Of a stretch of 64,000 nucleotides of DNA, positions 23,925 through 33,579 are shown one piece after another. Under the pieces are notes generated by a model that had not been told where the DNA came from, ran no database searches, and was given only the letters and a program-made list of their open reading frames with translations. The DNA lies in assembly GCA_905214465.1 (NCBI GenBank), contig CAJMMD010000010.1, forward strand, positions 1 through 64,000, given 5' to 3'. The DNA comes from an uncultured bacterium (GTDB lineage Bacteria > Actinomycetota > Coriobacteriia > Coriobacteriales > Coriobacteriaceae). A program made the position numbers and the translations under genes. Every line of letters begins with the position of its first letter. The first letter of the stretch is position 1.

Positions 23925-26900
23925 GATGAATCGCCTCCATCATCTCCAGGCTGATTGCTCCATCAGCTGCCATATAGGGGAAGGAGAACACCATCCCCTC
24001 GCCATCGATTGGCTTTTGACGTAGCTCCAGCGCCGCTTCATCGGCCAAAACATTGACGATCAACAGGCGCTTCGCCCCAACTTTTTGGGCCTTTGCCTTA
24101 AAGCGCTCAGCATCCGTAGTCTCGCCGCCGGAGCGCCTGTAGGCCTCGTAGGCGCCGATGCGATAGTGCTTAAAATCGATCCACACCCCAGTCTTGTTGC
24201 CAGCGGCATCGAGCACCTCAAAATCGCCGCCCGTCTCGGCATGGGCAGCGTCACCACGCGCAAGCAAATACCGGCCATCGTAATACGCCTCGAAGATGGC
24301 CCTACCGGCAGACTCTCCCAGTTCTCCCAGATACACCGCCTGGAACATATAGGGCGTCATGTGCGCCGTCGCCGCCGGTTGCAGCATCGCGGGCACCCCG
24401 TCGCGCGACCAACGCTCGCGCACCTCCCGAATCGACAGCAACTCGGGCACGCGGGCCGCCGTCTGGCTTACCTGGCGAACCGTCGCGCCCTTTAACCCCT
24501 CGTCGTAGCGGCAGCACTCCTCCAGGCGGGCAGCAATCTGCTCAACAGGTTCACCCTCATAGCTGGGAAACTCAAAATGCGGCACCTTACACGCTCCGCC
24601 CTGCGCATACGCATAGCCACTCGCGGGGAACGGCATGTGCAGCGCAGTGCTTTTGCGCGCAGGATAGCTCGCAAGGTCCTCCCACGGCAGGCAAAAATGA
24701 TGCAGATAAAAGTCGCGCTCGTCGTCAAAGGCGGCCAGATCTTCCTCGCGCGCATCGAGCGAGGTAACCCTCCACGCCAGCCTCTCGTGCTTCTCCTTCG
24801 CCAGATTGTTCCTAAAGGCAGCAAGGTTCTGTTGCTTGCTAGCAGCGTGTTGCTTCTTGTCCGCCATGTGGTTGTTGACGGCCGCGCAGGCACCAACCAC
24901 CTGCTCCAGCTCGTAGCCCATCGGCAAATCGTGCAGGAACGAAAAATCGCAATCGCCGGCGATTTCGCGATCGAGCATCACCCGTACGTGCGGCATCTTT
25001 ACGCTCGTGCGCATCAAGCGACCCACGGCCTGCGCCACAATGCGGGCTCCTTCGACCTGATAAGAGAGGGTGTCGCGCACCGGCAGTTTTCCGCCAACGC
25101 CCGCCAGTACCGTGCGCACGCGATGGCGCTTCTGAATAAACGGGATCTCACCGCGCGTCACGAGCTCCTCCTGTTCGACCACGCCAAGCAGCGCCTGCTG
25201 GTCAAACTTCTTTGAACTAATATCGACTCCCCAGGTCAAGCGGCTCGTGGGCGACTCCATGTACAAAAAATCGAGATCCATCTTGGGATGTCGCTCAGCG
25301 TTATCGAAGCCGCAGTCCACCTGGCGCACCGTGTCGCGCAGGCTCTCCGGCACCTCGTATTTGAGGTTTTTGGAAAAGCCGCCAGCAGCAAGATTGATAA
25401 ACATCAGGGTCGGCTTGCCGTCCTTCAGACGCCCCTGAGCGTCACGCCAGCCCTCCTCCCAGCCGGAGGCGTTAAAGCACAGCACCATATCCTTGGCTTC
25501 CTCGAGCGACTTCTCGTACGACGCCTCGGGGTGCTTAACGTTCCTAATCACCAGTTCGGCAACGATTTCTCGGGCAAGATCCAGCACCAAACTATTAAAG
25601 TCGCCATGGTTTCCCATGTGTCGTGTCGTAAAGATGGCTCCCGCCTGCTGCTCACTGCGCGCCACGCCACGCGCCCAGGCGCTCACGGCAACGAGCGTCT
25701 TGCTCAGACGCTTTAGTTCAAACTCGATGCTTTCGGCATCGCTCGTGGTCACCCTGTCGGCAATCTTTCGGCGCAGGCGCGCCGCAAGCCCTTCGCTCAC
25801 GCCAATCTGGTCAAAGAATCCCATCACATGCTCGTACACCTCGTCGGGCGACACGATACCGCCGCCATAGGCGCCGCCGGCCACGGCCGCCATGCCGGCA
25901 AGCTTCTTGGACTCGTCAACCCAAACGACGTCGACGTCGTACACCGTTGCCGCCTGCTTGTTGAACAGCCTGGTCTGCCGCACGATCTCCTGGTTGAGCT
26001 CGCCAATCCAGGCATCTTTACGAACCACGCCATGCACTTCGTCCAGGTAATCCAGGTCAAAGTTCTTAATAGTCGGTGCATTCCAGGTGGCGCTCATGCA
26101 CACACAGGGAGCCTTGGCGGCAATGGATGCCAGATACGCCTCGGGCATGCGCTCAATGCCGTGATTAGTCAGGTACGTGGTAAACATATGGTCGATGGTG
26201 GTTTCCATCACCAGGTAGTTAACACCACGCGCATACACCGAATCGTCAACGGCATCGATCTCGTCGTTCTTGCGGTCCTTAAAGAACAGCGCCAGCATCA
26301 GCGAATTCCAGAAGTATTTCTCGTTGGTCTGGTCGTTCCTAATGCCCAGGGCATCGATGATATTCTTGCGCGAAAGATCGTCCTTGTACGAAATGCTGCC
26401 GTAGTACAGCTTGTCCATAAGCGTGGCACAGCGGGCAAGATGGCCCACCACCATCCTGACAAGGCCGCGCGCACGGCGCACCGCCTTATTGACGGTCTGC
26501 TGCTCGTCCGTCCCACAAGACGTAATCATGTTGCGGTTGCGGCGAGTATCGAGCTCATAGCGCAAGGGATTCGACAGGCCATCGCCCACCGAAATATCGT
26601 CGCTGCCAAACAGGTGACGACCGGCAAGCTGCTCGTCTTTCGCCTTGTCAGACAGGGCAAAAGGCTGCTGCAGCTCCATATCCTGAATACACGCAGCGAT
26701 CATCTTTTGAATACGCTTGGCACCCTTGGCGATCTCTTCGGCAGTCGTCTCCACACTTGCGCGCGAAACCTTGCTCGTGGCCGCGTTTGACCCCTCGTGC
26801 TCGCCCGAGGTCGAGGCATGCGTATAGACCGCCATCCACTGGTCCCGATTTCCCAGCAGCAGAGGATCAACCACGCCGCCATTAAAATGACGGTCAAGAA

Positions 26901-27858
26901 TACGCAGCATCTCGTCGGGCTGAAATTTCATATGTCCCGCCGCCAGCATCGACAGCATATCGGCCTTCGCATGGTCGATCTCATCAAAGATAAACAGGCA
27001 TTCGTCGGCAACCGTTGCGTTAAAGAACACGACGCCCGCTCCTGTCACCGTATCGATTCTATTGACGAGCTTTTGCGGCGTGCATGCAATTACATGCGGC
27101 GTGCGCTTATCGTTGAGCAATGCCGAGGGCCAAATCCGGGGAATCTCCTCAAAGCCACGCGTGATGCTCTGGCGTCCACGGCTCACCGCTCGACGCAAGC
27201 TCGCGTCTGCCAACGCCAGCTTATCCCACAGCCCTGGAGTCAGGCGGTCGACAACGCTTCCCAGGCGTTCCTTCTTATCCAAAATGCCCAAAAGATCATC
27301 TGCGATCTCCATCGCGCTGTTCCACGCATGCGTAATGTCGCGAAGAACAGCCTCGTCCTTCGCTCCAAAGGGGCATGGAATATCGCGCGGCCTTACGCTG
27401 CCCTTATCAAACGTGGCGTCGATCCAGTTTTTGATATTCTCACCCGCTCGCGGAAGATCGAACACCATGCGCTCCGCATCTTTGGAATCCATGCCCTGAT
27501 GGATCAGCAATTCGCGCACGCTTGCAATGTAGTTGTCTCGGTTGTCCTTACCCGGAACCACAAACACCAAGGTGCGGCGACCAGGGCATTTGTTAAAACA
27601 GCCCGACTCATCCCAGCCGCCGACGATCAGATCAGCCGTGACCTGCTCGGCCGTATAGTTTTTGCCCGAGCCCGTCGTGGCACCCAAAAAGAACAAACCA
27701 TTGTTGTCCTGGCACTTGGCGCCGCCCGGGTCCTTGGGAACAAACAGCGCACGCTCAAAAAACTCGCGCATCGCCTTTTGGCGCGCAAGATAGGGAGCAA
27801 GCTCCTTGTCGCCCGCAGACGACGGATTCGATTGACAGTTCAGCTCCCACGTAGCCAT
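23908..27858 (-). CDS. Giant SF2 DEAD/DEAH-type helicase with C-terminal nuclease-like domain
   Basis: 1316 residues. Walker A GATTGSGKNYT at 59-69, Walker B IFDEIDHA near 290 and motif VI VAQAVGRLMRT near 943 define a superfamily 2 helicase with long inserts between motifs. The C-terminal 130 residues contain GGDFEVLD followed by GVWIDFKHYRIG (about 1210-1232), a D-x(n)-D-x-K arrangement typical of PD-(D/E)XK nucleases. Together these predict ATP-driven translocation on DNA or RNA plus cleavage. ATG at 27858 has GGAGG seven bases upstream; a TTG two codons earlier is less likely. It is 129 bases downstream of the ClpX-like gene and overlaps the next gene. Which nucleic acid it acts on is unknown. 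Confidence 0.85.
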   Translation of the reverse strand: MATWELNCQSNPSSAGDKELAPYLARQKAMREFFERALFVPKDPGGAKCQDNNGLFFLGATTGSGKNYTAEQVTADLIVGGWDESGCFNKCPGRRTLVFVVPGKDNRDNYIASVRELLIHQGMDSKDAERMVFDLPRAGENIKNWIDATFDKGSVRPRDIPCPFGAKDEAVLRDITHAWNSAMEIADDLLGILDKKERLGSVVDRLTPGLWDKLALADASLRRAVSRGRQSITRGFEEIPRIWPSALLNDKRTPHVIACTPQKLVNRIDTVTGAGVVFFNATVADECLFIFDEIDHAKADMLSMLAAGHMKFQPDEMLRILDRHFNGGVVDPLLLGNRDQWMAVYTHASTSGEHEGSNAATSKVSRASVETTAEEIAKGAKRIQKMIAACIQDMELQQPFALSDKAKDEQLAGRHLFGSDDISVGDGLSNPLRYELDTRRNRNMITSCGTDEQQTVNKAVRRARGLVRMVVGHLARCATLMDKLYYGSISYKDDLSRKNIIDALGIRNDQTNEKYFWNSLMLALFFKDRKNDEIDAVDDSVYARGVNYLVMETTIDHMFTTYLTNHGIERMPEAYLASIAAKAPCVCMSATWNAPTIKNFDLDYLDEVHGVVRKDAWIGELNQEIVRQTRLFNKQAATVYDVDVVWVDESKKLAGMAAVAGGAYGGGIVSPDEVYEHVMGFFDQIGVSEGLAARLRRKIADRVTTSDAESIEFELKRLSKTLVAVSAWARGVARSEQQAGAIFTTRHMGNHGDFNSLVLDLAREIVAELVIRNVKHPEASYEKSLEEAKDMVLCFNASGWEEGWRDAQGRLKDGKPTLMFINLAAGGFSKNLKYEVPESLRDTVRQVDCGFDNAERHPKMDLDFLYMESPTSRLTWGVDISSKKFDQQALLGVVEQEELVTRGEIPFIQKRHRVRTVLAGVGGKLPVRDTLSYQVEGARIVAQAVGRLMRTSVKMPHVRVMLDREIAGDCDFSFLHDLPMGYELEQVVGACAAVNNHMADKKQHAASKQQNLAAFRNNLAKEKHERLAWRVTSLDAREEDLAAFDDERDFYLHHFCLPWEDLASYPARKSTALHMPFPASGYAYAQGGACKVPHFEFPSYEGEPVEQIAARLEECCRYDEGLKGATVRQVSQTAARVPELLSIREVRERWSRDGVPAMLQPAATAHMTPYMFQAVYLGELGESAGRAIFEAYYDGRYLLARGDAAHAETGGDFEVLDAAGNKTGVWIDFKHYRIGAYEAYRRSGGETTDAERFKAKAQKVGAKRLLIVNVLADEAALELRQKPIDGEGMVFSFPYMAADGAISLEMMEAIHRAIEA

Positions 27859-27987
27859 GGTCAAACCTCCGATTTAGTTGTTGCATGTGTTGAATACCAT
27901 CCCGTGCGGACAAAAACTCACGCAGGGCGGCTGAGCGATGGCATCTATGCCGCTTGAGAAAAGAAAGGAAAGAGAAGCAGTCGGCGA

Positions 27988-29757
27988 CTACTCGCACGAA
28001 GCGAGCAGCTTCTCAAGATCGCATTCCAACGCCTCGCGCTCCTCAGCGTCGATCACCGCGAGGGCGACACGCATCAGGGACACATCGGCGGCAAGCTCCT
28101 TTACCTGGTCGGGACGCTTGCTAAAGTGGTCGTAAATCCGCAGGGCCTCCCCGGCCGCCAGGTACTGCCACTTTTCCAACGAAGGCTTTTCGGACCTGCT
28201 CACGGCATCAACCCACTCGCCAAGACCCTGAAAACCGTTGCCCGTAGTCGTGCCGTTCATAACCACATCGAGCGGGCTCAGCAAGCAATCGGGCGATTTT
28301 TTGTACACCAATTTGGTGAGCATAAGCACCTGGGCAAGGTTGCGATACTTGTCCTGATCGGCATAGAGCACGTCGTTGTAGCAGGCGCACGCCTTAAGCA
28401 GCTCGTGGGCGGCAATGCGCTCCGGCCCATCAAACGGAACGCCGCGCAACAACACCCCAGCAAGATCGAATGCCTTGCCGCCCTGCACGATCTTGTCGAG
28501 CGCCGAGCCGTCCACCAAATCCGCCAGCCAAGCAAACTCAGGCTGATACGGCTTATGCTCGTCCTCGTCCTCATGCTCCATCCAGTTGTTCACCAGCGTC
28601 AGGGCTTCAATCTCCCTCCCGTTCAGAAAGGGCGAATTCTCCCCCATCTCTTCCTGCAAAAAGCCCCGCGGCTCATGAGAGCGCTCGTACGCAACCGCAA
28701 GTTCCCCGTCGCTCACGACCAAGGTCGCACGGGAAATATAGGTATCTTCCCGCATGTCCCTCCAGGCGTACATCATAAGGGGACGCAGCTGACGGAGCAT
28801 GCCGCGCGCGCCGGCACCTTCCTTAACCGCGCGCTTCGCCGCAAGGCGAGCAGCATCTGCCATCAGCTCCATCTTGGCGCCATTTCCCATCATGTTGTTG
28901 TACTTGGGCAGGTACTGTTCATACGCAATCTGGACCAGATCGTCCACGCTCAAGGCGTTAAAGTTAATCACCGAGCCAATGCGCCCGCACAGCTCGGACA
29001 TAATACCCCAAGTCTCAACATCCTCGATGGTCGCACTGTCTCGCAGCTCGTTTGCCGATTTTGCGGCGGTGCGCACGGCGGCATACGAGGATCCGAAGCC
29101 GACCGTGGTGCCAGACTTGTCACTCAGGCGCTTGCGCACCAGAGCATCCAAGCCCATAAAGGCGCCGCCCAAAATGCAAACAACCTGATCGAGGTTGAGC
29201 GTCTTAATAGCCGCACTCTTGGAGGTATCACATTCAAACGGCATCTCCCCGCCTTCCAAGAGCTTAAGGAACGACTGCGATGGACTAAAGCTCGATGCAA
29301 CTTCGCCCCCATCGGGCTCGGCACGAACCGCCTTGTCAAACTCGTCAAAGAGCACCAAGCAAATTTCGCCGGGATTGGCAGCCTGATAGTCCGCGACCTG
29401 CGACAGGCAGTTGCTCATGCTGGCACCGCGCCAGCCCTCGCCCGTCATGGTGGAGACATCGAACACGAACAGTTTGAGCCCCGCGGCATCTGCCACGGCC
29501 TTGATGGTGTGGGTTTTTCCCGTGCCGGTGGAACCCATCACCAAAATGGCAGCGGGCGAAAGAACGTCGCGCGGGTCGGCGCCGCGTGCCAACATCACGC
29601 AGCGGTTGACCTCAAAGCTCAGCGCCGTCACAAAGGCCTCCAAGCTTCCTTCGTGGCCAATAACACTCTGACGCGTCTGCTCCACCAGGCGCGTAGGCGC
29701 AATTCGATTGAGCAAGTCCTGGTAGCGATCGATGTTTCGATACTGCTTCTGAGTCAT
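27988..29757 (-). CDS. ClpX-like AAA+ unfoldase with extra C-terminal domain
   Basis: 589 residues. The AAA+ part follows ClpX block by block: Walker A GSTGTGKT (75-82), DVSTMTGEGWRGA as the pore region, Walker B LVLFDEFDK (about 135-142), QSFLKLLEGG, the loop SGTTVGFGSS with VGF at 219-221 in the place of the ClpX IGF ClpP-docking loop, the arginine finger CGRIGSV and sensor 2 GAGARGMLRQL. It lacks the N-terminal zinc domain of ClpX and has about 210 extra C-terminal residues of unknown fold. It should unfold proteins and hand them to a ClpP; a ClpP paralog is encoded at 44.3 kb in the same island. ATG at 29757 follows AAAGGAAGG. Confidence 0.85.
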   Translation of the reverse strand: MTQKQYRNIDRYQDLLNRIAPTRLVEQTRQSVIGHEGSLEAFVTALSFEVNRCVMLARGADPRDVLSPAAILVMGSTGTGKTHTIKAVADAAGLKLFVFDVSTMTGEGWRGASMSNCLSQVADYQAANPGEICLVLFDEFDKAVRAEPDGGEVASSFSPSQSFLKLLEGGEMPFECDTSKSAAIKTLNLDQVVCILGGAFMGLDALVRKRLSDKSGTTVGFGSSYAAVRTAAKSANELRDSATIEDVETWGIMSELCGRIGSVINFNALSVDDLVQIAYEQYLPKYNNMMGNGAKMELMADAARLAAKRAVKEGAGARGMLRQLRPLMMYAWRDMREDTYISRATLVVSDGELAVAYERSHEPRGFLQEEMGENSPFLNGREIEALTLVNNWMEHEDEDEHKPYQPEFAWLADLVDGSALDKIVQGGKAFDLAGVLLRGVPFDGPERIAAHELLKACACYNDVLYADQDKYRNLAQVLMLTKLVYKKSPDCLLSPLDVVMNGTTTGNGFQGLGEWVDAVSRSEKPSLEKWQYLAAGEALRIYDHFSKRPDQVKELAADVSLMRVALAVIDAEEREALECDLEKLLASCE

Positions 29758-29817
29758 GGGCGCCTTCCTTTCCATATTGGTTTTCTTTCCTTCGATGTGG
29801 GCCGAGCCCTTAAACCA

Positions 29818-30024
29818 CTACAGTGCCAGCGATGTCGCCGACTCCAGATAGATCACGTTGCCCGGCTGGGTAAAGACCGGAATGTGGTAGAGCAGCTGCA
29901 AAATGCCCTGCTTGAGCAGCGGAAACAGTGTGGGATGCAACACTTCGTACATCAGGGCACCAGCCATAAGAGCGGTAAGTACGGCAAGCAGCAGAAGCTT
30001 TTGAGCGTTAGAGAATACCGACAT
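29818..30024 (-). CDS. Small membrane protein
   Basis: 68 residues with one clear N-terminal membrane segment (about 9-30; LLLLAVLTALMAGALMYEVL) and a weaker second hydrophobic stretch (about 33-50). Not recognised. ATG at 30024 has AAAGGA upstream; the frame extends further, but that region overlaps the upstream gene. Its place between a multi-pass membrane protein and a ClpX-like ATPase suggests a membrane-linked part of the same machine. Confidence 0.65.
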   Translation of the reverse strand: MSVFSNAQKLLLLAVLTALMAGALMYEVLHPTLFPLLKQGILQLLYHIPVFTQPGNVIYLESATSLAL

Positions 30025-30068
30025 GGTCGTTCCTTTCTTTATGCGAGATATTTGGATTGCGTTGTGGG

Positions 30069-30806
30069 TTAGCGACTCATAGCGATGGCAATGCCAATAA
30101 CCGTGATAACCACGGGAATCGCAAGCGATGCGAACACAATCCCGGCAAAAAGGCCTACCACCACCGCGCACACGACGATGACCAGCGCTGTGGGCACAAG
30201 CGCGAGCAGAGGAGTAACCACGCAGGCAGATGCAAAGCGAAGCCCGTGGAACAAGCACTCATGAGGGAATAAAGCCTTGAGAACTCCTTCGACAATTCGC
30301 CACTCGACAATCGTTCCGACTGTTAAGACAACAGCCCAAAGCAGATAATCATTGGCGCGGGAATCCGAAGCCATCTTTCCGGTAACGCCAGCCCACCAAT
30401 CAAATGCGGCGGCACAGCCCAGCAAACAGACGATCGCGCAGACGACGGATGCAAATGCGCCCGCGCCCTCAATTGCACCGAGCAGCTCGCGCATGTCGGA
30501 TTCGCGCTCTCCCGTTAACAGCACAATCCATTTGTGGGCAAGCGCCGCAACGACCGCCACGCCCAGCACAACCCAGTACGCCCTAAACGCCACCAGGCGC
30601 CACGAATGGAGCGGAATCACCGTGTTGCCCTCGCCAATCTCGAACATAAAGCCGCCGAGCCACGTCGTCAGCAAGCACATCATGTCGACGGCGACAACGT
30701 ACAGCACAACCGCAAAGAGGGTTTGCAGAATCATGCCTAAAATATTCACTGTTGTTGGCTTCTTGAGAGCGTCTGGCTCGATCCTATACGTGTCGTATCC
30801 GTTCAT
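30069..30806 (-). CDS. Multi-pass membrane protein, first gene of the helicase/ClpX-like operon
   Basis: 245 residues with about five membrane segments (near 24-50, 74-94, 112-136, 148-166, and a long hydrophobic C-terminal region 190-242). Not recognised. AAAGGA precedes the ATG. In topology (N-terminal segment, polar loop, helix pairs, and a very long hydrophobic C-terminus with a few terminal charged residues) it resembles the 274-residue membrane protein at 33.6 kb. No enzyme motif was seen. Confidence 0.75.
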   Translation of the reverse strand: MNGYDTYRIEPDALKKPTTVNILGMILQTLFAVVLYVVAVDMMCLLTTWLGGFMFEIGEGNTVIPLHSWRLVAFRAYWVVLGVAVVAALAHKWIVLLTGERESDMRELLGAIEGAGAFASVVCAIVCLLGCAAAFDWWAGVTGKMASDSRANDYLLWAVVLTVGTIVEWRIVEGVLKALFPHECLFHGLRFASACVVTPLLALVPTALVIVVCAVVVGLFAGIVFASLAIPVVITVIGIAIAMSR

Positions 30807-31074
30807 TAGCTGTCCTTTCGTTGCTGAAACAACTAGTTGGTTTATCCACTGTAGCTTGATACAACTAGGAGATATGCAAATCTCTTAGTGTTAGTATCTA
30901 GCGAAATATTACCCAATGCGTACGGCCTCATACGCACCATTCGATTTTTTCTTTTTCATTTGAGTGCCCCGCCTGAAAAACGCCGCAACTGCTCTTCTTG
31001 TAGACTGAAGGCAATTGAGCCGCGACGGGCCAGTCAGCGAACCGCGCAATATAGGGAATATGCAGGAGGTGCGC

Positions 31075-32718
31075 ATGCTCAAAACTAAAGCAGAATTTGC
31101 AACTCTTCGCTTAAACGAAGATCTCAAGCCATATATGAGCCGATATCTATCGGATCTTGTGTCTCATATGGTCGAGAAATATCAGCCTTCGTCGAGAACG
31201 AAAAGGCTCATTGAACTGTGCTGTCGCGATTTTGAGTTTTCGAGCGAGCACGTCGATGGCCCCTCGTGGTCTGTTTTGGGGATTGACCTCAAGCGACCTT
31301 CGGCCGCCTCGTTTGAGTTTGAGGACCGCGTTTACAACGAAGCAACCGACGAATGGGATTATGTGCCCGCTTGCGTTTGCAAAAACCGAGTCAAAGTCCC
31401 GACGTCGACGTTTACTGCCATCGAGGAGAATATCTTTTTATACGACTACGAGCAGGACGCAGCCTCTCACACGTACGAATCAGCACTCATTTACTGCAGG
31501 CCCCCCGAGCTACGACCGCTATCCCAATTCCCGGCATCTATCGATGCGGCAAATGCGCGAGTCCTGGATTTCCTCAGAACGCGCTCGAAGCAGCTGCAAC
31601 GCAGCGCAGGCATCCCCGATCTGCTTTCGGTCACTGAGTGGTACTACATCTTTCTTGCGGCATCCATTGCCTGCTCTCAGTCCCATGCCACGGCCGTCAT
31701 TCAGATTTCGGACCGTCTGTTCAATCTGGCGCGAGCCGTAGATGGACGTCGCCTTCTTTGTGACCTCGGCCTGCTAAAGAGCATTGTGCTTCTTCCCAAC
31801 ACCATTGCCAAAAAGGCCGAGGGTCGCGCGCTGCTCTTTATTGGCGACGGCGAGCCCAATGATCCGTATTTCCTTTTTGACGGCAGGAGCTTTGACGACA
31901 AGCAAATGACCGATGAGATTCTGCACCAGCTCCTCGATTCCGTCGACCGAGCCTACGGCGATCAAAAGAATCCAGTCTATTGGCATCGGCTCGAGGATCA
32001 GGGCAACGGCATCTATCCCCTATTACCCAATACAAAGAGCGGATCGTTCGACGAGAGAATGTTCATCCCCCTTGGGTCGCTAGCACCAATCTACCGCGGC
32101 ACCGCCCGCAGCGTTGTAACCAAACTGCCCGAATCAGATCCGACAGACAGTTACCAACAGCACGACTGCTACTACCTGTCGCTAAAGCATCTTCATGATG
32201 GCGCAATCATTGCCGCAGAAGATGTACTTGAGCGTGTCCCCGATACAGATATCTACGATGTAAGCCGTGTAGACTACGAAGATTTTCGGAAGGCCAAACC
32301 GATCGACGCCCGCGAGGCGAGCCTTCTCATATCACGCGTCGGGCCTCCATTCAAGCTTGCCCTCATCACGCCAGGCCACTTTTCTGTCGGTTCTGAGCGC
32401 CCCGTGGAGCGCGGTCTTTTGTTTGAGAGCATTGTCCCCTGCGACGCCATGTTCTGCGCTACCTTTGAGGACGAGCTGCTTGCCCAGTTTGTCCTGGCAT
32501 ACCTGTCGTCCGATGAGGGGCAGAAGAAACTGGCGGACACCTCGCACGGAGACGCGCTTGTGCAACTTGCCCCAATGGACCTGCGAAGCATGACCGTGCC
32601 TGTTCCCGGGCGAGCGGAGCAGGAGCGCTACGCGCTAGAGTACGAAGCAAAGCAGCGCGCCTACGAGGACGCCCTTAAGCAGGCGGAACATTACGCTGCG
32701 AGCAAGGGAACGATGTAG
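31075..32718 (+). CDS. HsdM/HsdS-like fusion protein lacking methyltransferase motifs (547 aa)
   Basis: The middle region (about residues 185-265) follows the C-terminal half of type I restriction HsdM: an SVTEWYYIFLAASI helix, then a strand/helix block and LCDLGLLKSIVLLPNTI. The C-terminal third resembles an HsdS target-recognition half (IYRGTARSV, YYLSLKHLHDGAI, FVLAYLSSDEGQKKL, PMDLRSMTVPVP) with a closing coiled coil. The SAM-binding and NPP[YF] motifs of N6-adenine methyltransferases are absent, so it is probably a DNA-reading protein rather than a methylase. AGGAGG precedes ATG 31075. It is divergent from the helicase/ClpX-like operon and related in layout to the 479-residue protein at 47.8 kb. 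Confidence 0.7.
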   Translation: MLKTKAEFATLRLNEDLKPYMSRYLSDLVSHMVEKYQPSSRTKRLIELCCRDFEFSSEHVDGPSWSVLGIDLKRPSAASFEFEDRVYNEATDEWDYVPACVCKNRVKVPTSTFTAIEENIFLYDYEQDAASHTYESALIYCRPPELRPLSQFPASIDAANARVLDFLRTRSKQLQRSAGIPDLLSVTEWYYIFLAASIACSQSHATAVIQISDRLFNLARAVDGRRLLCDLGLLKSIVLLPNTIAKKAEGRALLFIGDGEPNDPYFLFDGRSFDDKQMTDEILHQLLDSVDRAYGDQKNPVYWHRLEDQGNGIYPLLPNTKSGSFDERMFIPLGSLAPIYRGTARSVVTKLPESDPTDSYQQHDCYYLSLKHLHDGAIIAAEDVLERVPDTDIYDVSRVDYEDFRKAKPIDAREASLLISRVGPPFKLALITPGHFSVGSERPVERGLLFESIVPCDAMFCATFEDELLAQFVLAYLSSDEGQKKLADTSHGDALVQLAPMDLRSMTVPVPGRAEQERYALEYEAKQRAYEDALKQAEHYAASKGTM

Positions 32719-32790
32719 CGACCGAGGCCGGCAGACTGTCCGGACTTTTGCCGACAGTCTGCCGATCAGGCACGCCGTTCAGCGCAGCAG

Positions 32791-33408
32791 CTAGAGATCC
32801 TCAACAGACTTCGAACTGGCTTTGGCCGCCTCTTCGCCCGCGATCAGGTCCCTAACCGTTATATACGCACTGTACGTAGCATCTTCAATCTTTTCCATAA
32901 CATCAGGGTCGCAAGTTCCCCAAATATCTTTGAGAACTCGAGCCAATCCCCAAGCAGCGCTGAGCAGGACGTCAACGTCCTTTAGATCTAAGTGGCTGAC
33001 CGTAAAGGGACAGTACTCGCACTCCAACAGATAGGTGTCAACAGCCTCAATTGTCTCAGCCACATACTGCTCAAGATCGGGATGGGGATGGAAGGCGCAC
33101 AGCGCCTTGTGCGGATCGGTCGGCTCAATCCAATACAGCGTTGTCGCTTCCTCGCATTTCTCGAGCGGATAACGCTCAGCTGCCTTCTCCCAGCTTTCAT
33201 ACCAGGGATCGGCATCGCCGTCCGTCATCGACCTGCAAAGATTAATCGCCGCAGAAACAGTCGCACACGAATATCTATAGCTGGCGTCTTTCTTAAACTC
33301 ATCATTGAGCTCGACGTCACCAGACAGCTCCGCCTCCATGATAAGGAACGGACCATCCTCATCCGTAATGCTTATGGGATAGTTGTTGCACTCATAGCCC
33401 GGATACAT
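32791..33408 (-). CDS. Hypothetical acidic protein
   Basis: 205 residues, strongly acidic, rich in Trp, Cys and Asp (CEYCPFTVSHLDLKDVDVLL, AAWGLARVLKDIWGTCDPD). No recognised domain. The ATG at 33408 with GGAGACAAA upstream is preferred over the earlier in-frame starts, whose residues are encoded by the repeat region beyond 33480. It is convergent with the HsdM/S-like gene. Confidence 0.6.
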   Translation of the reverse strand: MYPGYECNNYPISITDEDGPFLIMEAELSGDVELNDEFKKDASYRYSCATVSAAINLCRSMTDGDADPWYESWEKAAERYPLEKCEEATTLYWIEPTDPHKALCAFHPHPDLEQYVAETIEAVDTYLLECEYCPFTVSHLDLKDVDVLLSAAWGLARVLKDIWGTCDPDVMEKIEDATYSAYITVRDLIAGEEAAKASSKSVEDL

Positions 33409-33492
33409 TTTGTCTCCAATCAATCGTTCGGACACATTAACAAGCAATATCGAAACCGCGCTCACGCGGAGGACCGTCGTCCTCGCACCAAC

Positions 33493-33570
33493 CTGCAAGT
33501 TTTTCTCATCGCATGAAAAGAACTTGCGATTCTTGCAAGTTTTTCTCACGCGGTGACAAGAACTCGCATG
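33493..33570. repeat. Two tandem 38-bp palindromic repeats
   Basis: Units at 33493-33530 and 33533-33570, each with TGCAAGTTTTTCTC at the left and an AAGAAC(T)TGC-type right arm, so that each can fold as a hairpin. A third unit lies at 37549-37586. They sit between two minus-strand genes, directly behind the stop of the 274-residue membrane protein gene. Confidence 0.65.
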
Positions 33571-33579
33571 ATCGCCCCG

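Noticed and set aside
22029..27858. Assignment as a pPIWI-RE defence system
   Set aside because: The helicase-nuclease neighbourhood is suggestive, but the catalytic and Arg/Glu signature residues could not be confirmed by eye; kept only as a hypothesis.
28126..30072. 648-codon plus-strand frame over the ClpX-like gene
   Set aside because: Antisense shadow; spans an intergenic gap and two real genes.
33493..33570. Possible start of a CRISPR array
   Set aside because: Units are contiguous and palindromic, with no unique spacers of constant length and no cas genes.
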